Shown: piece by piece, positions 56,214-64,000 of the stretch | Position numbering within the stretch: the stretch's first letter is position 1 | Layout: every line of letters begins with the position of its first letter | DNA from: JAXLYE01 sp046351595 | GTDB taxonomy: Bacteria; Myxococcota_A; Polyangia; Palsa-1104; JAEUJZ01 | Length of the DNA stretch: 64,000 bases | Direction: 5' to 3' | Assembly: GCA_046351595.1 (NCBI GenBank) | Contig: JAXLYE010000002.1 | Location: 992,001 to 1,056,000 of the forward strand | Program-made: the position numbers and the translations under genes | The notes under the pieces: model-generated | Told to the model about the DNA's origin: nothing | Seen by the model: the letters and a program-made list of their open reading frames with translations, nothing else | Databases searched by the model: none

Positions 56214-56720
56214 GTGGCGATCAATGTGAACGAGGTCGGCGAGCTCAAAGACCGCGTCGTATTCATCAACCGCGTCGCGAAGGTCGTCAAGGGCGGCCGG
56301 CGGTTCAGCTTCTCTGCGCTCGTCGTGGTGGGCGATGAGAACGGCCATGTCGGCACCGGACTGGGCAAGGCCAACGAGGTCCCCGAGGCCATCCGCAAGG
56401 CGACCGACCAGGCCAAGAAGAGCCTGTTCAAGATCCCGCTGACCGACGGCCGGACGATTCCCCACGAGTCGCTCGGTGAGTTCGGCTCGGGCCGGGTCCT
56501 GCTGAAGCCGGCCTCGCCTGGTACCGGTGTCATCGCCGGTGGTGCCGCGCGCGCCATCGTCGAAGTCGCCGGCATCAAGGACATCCTGACCAAGTGCATC
56601 GGTACCTCCAACCCGCACAACGTCATCCACGCAACCGTGAACGCGCTGCAGCAGCTCCGCGATCCGCACGAGACCGCGCGCCGCCGCGGCAAGACCGTCG
56701 AAGAGCTGAGCAACGCTTAA
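56214..56720 (+). CDS. rpsE: 30S ribosomal protein S5
   Basis: A 168-residue protein that guards translational fidelity. It starts with GTG preceded by TAGGAG. LKDRVVFINRVAKVVKGGRRFSFSALVVVGD (read in parts), the GKANEVPEAIRKA loop and the VIAGGAARAIVEVAGIKDIL segment are typical. The Gly-rich spectinomycin loop (VVKGGRRF) is wild type. Confidence 0.97.
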   Translation: MAINVNEVGELKDRVVFINRVAKVVKGGRRFSFSALVVVGDENGHVGTGLGKANEVPEAIRKATDQAKKSLFKIPLTDGRTIPHESLGEFGSGRVLLKPASPGTGVIAGGAARAIVEVAGIKDILTKCIGTSNPHNVIHATVNALQQLRDPHETARRRGKTVEELSNA

Positions 56721-56736
56721 GCCGCCGAGGAAACCG

Positions 56737-56922
56737 ATGGCGCTCAAGATTAAAGTCACGCTGGTCCGCAGCGGGATCAACCGCCCCGAGAAGCAGAAGC
56801 GGACGATCAAGGCGCTTGGCCTGTCCAAGCTGCACCACTCTCGAGTCCTGACGGACTCCCTGGCCGTGCGCGGCATGATCCGCTCCGTGTCGCACCTGGT
56901 CCAGGTTGAGGTCGTCGAGTAG
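56737..56922 (+). CDS. rpmD: 50S ribosomal protein L30
   Basis: A 61-residue small protein: KIKVTLVRSGINRPEKQKRTIKALGLSKLHHS (read in parts), then TDSLAVRGMIRSVSHLVQVE. This is the short bacterial L30 form of the usual length. It lies between rpsE and rplO as in the conserved spc order. Confidence 0.96.
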   Translation: MALKIKVTLVRSGINRPEKQKRTIKALGLSKLHHSRVLTDSLAVRGMIRSVSHLVQVEVVE

Positions 56923-56929
56923 GTTCGCC

Positions 56930-57433
56930 ATGGGCACGACTCTCCACACGCTCGCTCCGAATCCCGGCGCCAATCGCCCCAAGAAGCGTCTGGGCCGCGG
57001 TCACGGCTCGGGCACGCACAAGACCTCGGGCAAGGGCACCAAGGGCCAGAAGGCCCGCACCGGCCACCACGGCATCCCCAAGCCCGGCTTCGAAGGCGGC
57101 CAGACCGCTATGGCCCGCCGGCTGCCGAAGCGCGGCTTCAACAACCGCTTCCGCAAGGACATCTTCGCGGTGAACCTGGGCGACATCAGCGCCCGCTTCA
57201 CCAAGGCCGGCGCGACCGTCGGCATCGAGCAGCTCAAGGAGGTCGGCCTGGTGCCGCGCTCGGCGAAGCTCGTTAAGATCCTCGGGACGATGAACGAGAG
57301 CGCCAGCCTGACCAGCCTGGCCGTCTCTGCCCACTACATCTCGGCCGCCGCGAAGGCGAAGCTCGAGGGCGCCAAGGGCTCGTTCACGGCGGTCCCGACG
57401 GGACCGAAGAAGGCAGAGCAGGCCGCGCAGTAA
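56930..57433 (+). CDS. rplO: 50S ribosomal protein L15
   Basis: A 167-residue late-assembly protein. The basic N-terminus NRPKKRLGRGHGSGTHKTSGKGTKGQKARTG (read in parts), GFEGGQTAMARRLPKRGFNN and the C-terminal globular part (KLVKILGTMNESASLTSLAVSAHYIS) are standard. The ATG at 56930 starts 8 bp after rpmD; an open frame reaches back to 56906 but is not conserved. Confidence 0.96.
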   Translation: MGTTLHTLAPNPGANRPKKRLGRGHGSGTHKTSGKGTKGQKARTGHHGIPKPGFEGGQTAMARRLPKRGFNNRFRKDIFAVNLGDISARFTKAGATVGIEQLKEVGLVPRSAKLVKILGTMNESASLTSLAVSAHYISAAAKAKLEGAKGSFTAVPTGPKKAEQAAQ

Positions 57434-57474
57434 CGCCTGCCGGCCGCCGCGTGCTCCCATAAGAAAGAGGCTTC

Positions 57475-58809
<1,335 letters not shown>

Positions 58810-58811
58810 CC

Positions 58812-59486
58812 ATGCAGTACAACATCTACCTCCTCGGAGCGCCCGGCGCGGGCAAGGGAACGCAGGCGGAGCTGCTGGCGGCCAAGCTCGGCGTCCCGCA
58901 GCTCTCGACAGGCGAGATGCTGCGCAGCGCGAAGAAGGCGGGCAGCGAGCTCGGCAAGAAGGTCGCCGCGATCATGGACTCCGGCCAGCTCGTGCCAGAC
59001 GAGGTCGTAATCGACCTAGTCGCCGAGCGGCTCGCTCGCCCTGACCACCAGTCCGGCGTGATCCTCGACGGGTTCCCGCGCACGATCCGCCAGGCCGAGA
59101 CGCTCGACGGACTGTTCGCGCGCACCGGTCGCGAGCCGCTGCAGGTGATCGTGGTCGACGTGCCGCAGGACGAGATCCGGCGCCGCCTGCAGGGACGACG
59201 GGAGTGCTCGCGCTGCAAGCGCACCTTCCACGTGTCCGACAAGCCGCCGACGCCGATGCCGGAGCAGGGCTGCGACGTCGTGAGCTGCCCGATCGAGCTC
59301 CGTGCGGACGACAAGCCCGAGGCGGTGGAGAAGCGGCTGGTGGCGTACGCGCAGCAGACGTCTCCGCTGATCGAGTACTACAAGAACAAGGGCTCGTTCC
59401 ACGCGGTCAATGGCCTGGGCAAGATCCAGGACATCTTCGGATCCATCCTCGCTTGCCTGCCGTCCTCCAATGCCTCGAACGCGTAG
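58812..59486 (+). CDS. adk: Adenylate kinase, long form with Cys4 lid
   Basis: A cytosolic enzyme making two ADP from ATP and AMP. P-loop GAPGAGKGT (9-17), AMP-site QLSTGEMLR, GVILDGFPRTIRQAE and the arginines in the lid and ELRADDKPEAVEKRL are present. The lid carries Cys132, Cys135, Cys154 and Cys159, a zinc-type set, but the spacing C-x2-C-x18-C-x4-C differs from the usual C-x2-C-x16-C-x2-C/D. The last 30 residues are typical. It is encoded directly behind secY. Confidence 0.97.
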   Translation: MQYNIYLLGAPGAGKGTQAELLAAKLGVPQLSTGEMLRSAKKAGSELGKKVAAIMDSGQLVPDEVVIDLVAERLARPDHQSGVILDGFPRTIRQAETLDGLFARTGREPLQVIVVDVPQDEIRRRLQGRRECSRCKRTFHVSDKPPTPMPEQGCDVVSCPIELRADDKPEAVEKRLVAYAQQTSPLIEYYKNKGSFHAVNGLGKIQDIFGSILACLPSSNASNA

Positions 59487-59554
59487 ACCGGACTGTCTCG
59501 GCCTCGGGTCAGCGCGGGTCTAGCCACGGCCCGTGAAGACGGTCATTTGAGTCG

Positions 59555-60313
59555 ATGAAGATCTTTCTAAAGACCCCGGCTGAGATCGAGAAGATGCACG
59601 ACGCAAACAAGATCGTTTGCGAGGTGCTCAATATCGTCGAGGAGCACTGCAAGCCTGGGGTCAGCACCGCCGAGCTGAACGAGATCGCCGATCGGGCGCT
59701 GAAGAAGCTCGGTGGCACGTCGGCGTTTTTGGGGTACAGCGTCCCTCCCTATCCCGCGGTGATCTGCACGTCCATCGACGACGTGATCGTGCACGGCATC
59801 CCGCGCAAGGACGCGGTCCTCAAAGAGGGCAACATCATTGGCATCGACTTCGGCGCGTTCAAGCACGGCTTCTGCGGTGACTCAGCGCGCACGGTGATGG
59901 TCGGCAAGGTTCCGGACGCGGCGCGCAAGCTCGTCGAGACGACGAAGCACTCGCTGGACCTGGCGATCGCGCGCTGCCTGCCCGGCAACCGCCTGCAGGA
60001 CGTGGGCTGGGCGGTGCAGTCGTTTGTCGAGCCCCTGGGCTACTCGGTCGTGCGCAAGTTCGTCGGACACGGCATCGGGCGCGCGATGCACGAGGATCCC
60101 CAGGTCCCCAATTACGGAGAGCCGAACAAGGGTCTCCGGCTGAAGCCGGGCATGGTGCTGGCGATCGAGCCCATGATCAATGCCGGCGGCCCGGAGGTCG
60201 AGGTCCTCGAGGACGGCTGGACTGCGGTCACGCGTGACGGATCGCTGTCGGCGCACTTCGAGCACTCGGTGGCGATCACTGATAACGGTCCGGTGGTGCT
60301 GAGCGCGCCCTAA
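59555..60313 (+). CDS. map: Methionine aminopeptidase, type I
   Basis: A 252-residue metalloenzyme removing the initiator methionine. Metal ligands are seen in IGIDFGAFKHGFCGDSART (two Asp), GHGIGRAMHEDP (His), VLAIEPMINAG (Glu) and the final Glu in FEHSVAIT. HGIPRKDAVLKEGNI is also typical. There is no N-terminal zinc-finger extension. In many bacteria infA follows; here the next gene is rpmJ, 174 bp on. Confidence 0.97.
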   Translation: MKIFLKTPAEIEKMHDANKIVCEVLNIVEEHCKPGVSTAELNEIADRALKKLGGTSAFLGYSVPPYPAVICTSIDDVIVHGIPRKDAVLKEGNIIGIDFGAFKHGFCGDSARTVMVGKVPDAARKLVETTKHSLDLAIARCLPGNRLQDVGWAVQSFVEPLGYSVVRKFVGHGIGRAMHEDPQVPNYGEPNKGLRLKPGMVLAIEPMINAGGPEVEVLEDGWTAVTRDGSLSAHFEHSVAITDNGPVVLSAP

Positions 60314-60328
60314 CAGATCTGCCTAGAA

Positions 60329-60350
60329 GGTCGCTTCAGAGAGAGCGACC
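60329..60350 (+). other. Hairpin after map
   Basis: GGTCGCT and AGCGACC form a perfect 7-bp stem with an 8-base loop, 15 bp behind the map stop. There is no T tract, so processing or weak attenuation is more likely than true termination. Confidence 0.6.
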
Positions 60351-60415
60351 CAGCGATAGCGCGACGAGCACCAGGTCTGGTGCCGCGCAAGGGCACGTGC
60401 AGCTTGTATTTTATC

Positions 60416-60444
60416 TTGCAACCAAAAACGATCCGCGTTACACA
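60416..60444 (+). promoter_or_regulatory. Possible promoter for the rpmJ-rpsM-rpoA genes
   Basis: TTGCAA (60416-60421), 17 bases, TACACA (60439-60444) in a marked AT-rich island within the 174-bp map-rpmJ gap. Box match is moderate. The location suggests a secondary promoter for the alpha-type cluster. Confidence 0.4.
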
Positions 60445-60487
60445 AGGCCCCTCACAGGCAGTACGGGGCTCGTTCCGGGAGTAAACG

Positions 60488-60601
60488 ATGAAGGTCAGAG
60501 CGTCGGTCAAGAAGATCTGCGAGAAGTGCAAGGTCGTGCGGCGCAAGGGCGTCGTACGCGTGATCTGCGACAACCAGCGGCACAAGCAGCGTCAGGGCTG
60601 A
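60488..60601 (+). CDS. rpmJ: 50S ribosomal protein L36
   Basis: A 37-residue protein, KVRASVKKICEKCKVVRRKG then VVRVICDNQRHKQRQG. The Cys-x2-Cys...Cys...His set makes it the zinc-binding form. It stands between map and rpsM. CCGGGAG precedes the ATG by about five bases. No infA is found in front of it. Confidence 0.97.
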   Translation: MKVRASVKKICEKCKVVRRKGVVRVICDNQRHKQRQG

Positions 60602-60655
60602 GCGACCGCGTAACGCATCCAGAGCCCCCGTCAAGAGCGAAGAAGAGGATATTCG

Positions 60656-61063
60656 ATGGCTCGCATTGCTGGCGTTGACCTCCCGCGTAACAAGCGCATG
60701 GAGATTGCCCTCACGTACATCTACGGAATCGGGAAGGCCCGTTCGCGCGAGATCTTGGAGCGCGCTGGGGTCTCGCTAGACAAGCGGACCGATGAACTCG
60801 ACGAAGCGGAGATCCGCAAGATTCGCGACGTCATCGAAGCGGATTACAAGGTCGAAGGTGACCTTCGGCGCGAGGTGTCGATGAACATCAAGCGCCTGAT
60901 GGACCTTGGCTGTTACCGTGGAGTGCGGCACCGCAAGGGCCTCCCTGTGCGCGGCCAGCGCACGCACACCAATGCGCGCACCCGCAAGGGCCCGCGCAAG
61001 GGCATGCTGCGCAAGCCGACGGGTGGCGGTGGTGGAGCCGGCCGGCCCGCCGGCGGCGCATAA
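60656..61063 (+). CDS. rpsM: 30S ribosomal protein S13
   Basis: A 135-residue protein bridging the 30S head and 50S. ARIAGVDLPRNKRMEIALTYIYGIG, GCYRGVRHRKGLPVRGQRTHTNARTRKGPRK (read in parts) are canonical. The C-terminal tail is Gly-rich (GGGGGAGRPAGGA) instead of the usual Lys-rich end and is about ten residues longer. GAAGAGGATATTCG precedes the ATG. Confidence 0.97.
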   Translation: MARIAGVDLPRNKRMEIALTYIYGIGKARSREILERAGVSLDKRTDELDEAEIRKIRDVIEADYKVEGDLRREVSMNIKRLMDLGCYRGVRHRKGLPVRGQRTHTNARTRKGPRKGMLRKPTGGGGGAGRPAGGA

Positions 61064-61091
61064 CACCCATCGCGACACTTAGGGGAGAACC

Positions 61092-61484
61092 ATGTCGACT
61101 CCGAACAAGGTCAAGACCAAGAAGAAGGTCAAGAAGAACATCCAGAGCGGCATCGCTCACATCCAGTCCACGTTCAACAACACGATCGTGACCATCACGG
61201 ACGTGTCTGGGAACGTGGTCTCGTGGTCGTCGTCGGGCGTGCGCGGCTTCAAGGGCTCGCGCAAGTCGACGCCGTTCGCCGCGCAGCTGGCCGCCGAGGA
61301 TGCCGCGAAGAAGGCGATGGAGCACGGGATGCGCTCCATCTCGGTGTTCGTGAACGGCCCCGGCGCCGGCCGCGAGTCGGCGCTGCGTGCGCTGCAGGGC
61401 GCCGGTTTCAAGATCGGCCTCATCCGCGACATCACCCCGATCCCGCACAACGGCTGCCGCCCGCCCAAGCGCCGGCGCGTCTGA
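61092..61484 (+). CDS. rpsK: 30S ribosomal protein S11
   Basis: A 130-residue platform protein. IQSGIAHIQSTFNNTIVTIT, WSSSGVRGFKGSRKSTPFAAQLAAEDAA (read in parts) and the C-terminal IRDITPIPHNGCRPPKRRRV are the S11 signatures. The N-terminal 18 residues are a lysine-rich tail. rpsD is next after 66 bp. Confidence 0.98.
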   Translation: MSTPNKVKTKKKVKKNIQSGIAHIQSTFNNTIVTITDVSGNVVSWSSSGVRGFKGSRKSTPFAAQLAAEDAAKKAMEHGMRSISVFVNGPGAGRESALRALQGAGFKIGLIRDITPIPHNGCRPPKRRRV

Positions 61485-61550
61485 CGGTTCCAGGACAGAG
61501 CGACTCCCTGACGGTCTAGCGACCGAAGGTCTAGTGAAAAGAGAGACTCC

Positions 61551-62180
<630 letters not shown>

Positions 62181-62204
62181 ACGCCCGTTTCGGAGAAGGT
62201 GCAG

Positions 62205-63230
<1,026 letters not shown>

Positions 63231-63253
63231 CCCTTTCGCACGCGGAACACACC

Positions 63254-63685
63254 ATGCGCCACCAGAAATCCGGAAGAAAGTTCGGCCGCAAGGCGGATCA
63301 CAGAAAAGCGCTGTGGTCGACGATGGTTTCCAACCTGATCACCCACGAGCGCATCGAGACGACCGATACCAAGGCCAAGGAGCTGCGCCGCTTCGCCGAG
63401 CCGGCGATTGCCTGGGCCGTCTCCGTGGGCAACCTGCTGAGCAAGGACAAGGAGAAGCGCGCTCCCGAGGAGCGTGTCCGCATCGTCCACGCCATGCGGA
63501 TGGCCCAGCGCATCGTCAAGCACCGCCCGGCGCTGCACAAGCTGTTCGACGAGCTCGGGCCGCGCTTCGCGGGCCGTCACGGCGGCTACCTGCGCATCAT
63601 CAAGACCGGCTGGCGCCACGGCGACGCAGCGCCGATGGCCATCATCGAGCTGGTCGACCGTCCCGAGCCGTCCGCCAGCACCTGA
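63254..63685 (+). CDS. rplQ: 50S ribosomal protein L17
   Basis: A 143-residue protein at the tunnel exit. RHQKSGRKFGRKADHRKALWSTMVSNLITHERIETTDTKAKELRRFAEP (read in parts) and the C-terminal GGYLRIIKTGWRHGDAAPMAIIELVDR are characteristic. It is the final gene of the supercluster, and a terminator begins 28 bp after its stop. Confidence 0.98.
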   Translation: MRHQKSGRKFGRKADHRKALWSTMVSNLITHERIETTDTKAKELRRFAEPAIAWAVSVGNLLSKDKEKRAPEERVRIVHAMRMAQRIVKHRPALHKLFDELGPRFAGRHGGYLRIIKTGWRHGDAAPMAIIELVDRPEPSAST

Positions 63686-63712
63686 GCACGACGCTCCAGG
63701 TGGCTGATACAG

Positions 63713-63749
63713 GCCGGTGTCCTCGTCGAGGGCGCCGGCTTTGTTGTCT
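63713..63749 (+). terminator. Terminator at the end of the ribosomal supercluster
   Basis: GCCGGTGTCCTC pairs with GAGGGCGCCGGC (12 bp, with G-T pairs) around a 3-base loop, followed by TTTGTTGTCT. It lies directly behind rplQ. Confidence 0.8.
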
Positions 63750-63751
63750 CT

Positions 63752-64000
63752 GGGGGTCTGGAACCTGCGGCCTAGGTCTGGGCCTTTACGCCTGAGGCAC
63801 AGGGAATGGAACCTGGGGCCTGGAGCCTGGGGTCTGGAAGCTGCGGCCTGGGTCGGGGCTTTGAAGCCCGAGGGACAGGGATGGAACCTGGGGTCTGAGG
63901 TCTGGAAGCTGCGGCCTAGGGTTTGAAGCCTGGGGCCTGGAGTCTGGAACCTGAGCTCTGGGGCTTGGGGCTTGGGGCCTGGGGCTTGAAGTCAGGAGCC
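63752..64000. repeat. Degenerate G/C/T-rich minisatellite, continuing beyond the window
   Basis: A low-complexity tract built from words such as GTCTGGAA, CTGCGGCCT, GGAACCTGGGG and GGCTTGGGG. The landmark GTCTGGAA recurs at 63756, 63832, 63900 and 63942, giving shrinking periods of 76, 68 and 42 bp. No gene is supported here; short ORFs over it have biased repetitive composition. Confidence 0.8.

Noticed and set aside
63717..63926. 69-codon ORF in the terminal repeat tract
   Set aside because: Starts inside the rplQ terminator and encodes only Leu/Gly/Trp-rich minisatellite sequence.

Overview
The window reads as chromosomal DNA of a GC-rich, Gram-negative bacterium, most likely a myxobacterium-like member of the Myxococcota (former Deltaproteobacteria). 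This is inferred from very high G/C at third codon positions, many exported Pro/Ala/Lys-rich proteins, zinc-ribbon/FHA and PP2C signalling proteins, a DnaK paralog, and the ribosomal gene order. No rRNA gene is present to settle the taxonomy.

Bases 1-32400 hold a mixed set of metabolic, repair, signalling and envelope genes. On the + strand come a truncated TPR protein, a degenerate HyuA-like protein, gpsA and an unknown protein. A long minus-strand block follows: two degenerate complex-I-antiporter-like membrane proteins, a DUF2062-methyltransferase fusion, a PcrA/UvrD helicase, an Smr protein, a PLP aminotransferase and an extended RecG. Next come a DnaK paralog and acetyl-CoA synthetase. 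An ECF sigma / anti-sigma / exported-protein operon then lies divergent from a small exported charged-repeat protein, and both units are preceded by the same bipartite motif, GGAAC-N17-CGTC. Two exported minus-strand proteins follow, then an FHA protein and a PP2C phosphatase that form a likely signalling pair.

From about 32.6 kb the window becomes the translation/transcription supercluster. A 13-bp repeat array and a TTGACA promoter precede tRNA-Thr, Tyr, Gly and Thr, rpmG, tRNA-Trp, secE, nusG, rplK, rplA, rplJ, rplL, rpoB and rpoC. A second strong promoter starts the fused str/S10/spc/alpha clusters, which run from rpsL to rplQ with secY, adk and map included. The usual genes fusA (between rpsG and tuf), rplC (between rpsJ and rplD) and infA (between map and rpmJ) are absent from their normal places. 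The EF-Tu has an unusual switch I. The cluster ends at a clear terminator and is followed by a degenerate minisatellite that runs off the right edge.

The most notable points are the degenerate NuoL/NuoM-like pair with an Ig-like N-terminal fusion, the matched ECF promoter motifs, the EF-Tu switch I variant, mutually exclusive RNA structures before rpoB, and several short tandem-repeat arrays in intergenic DNA.
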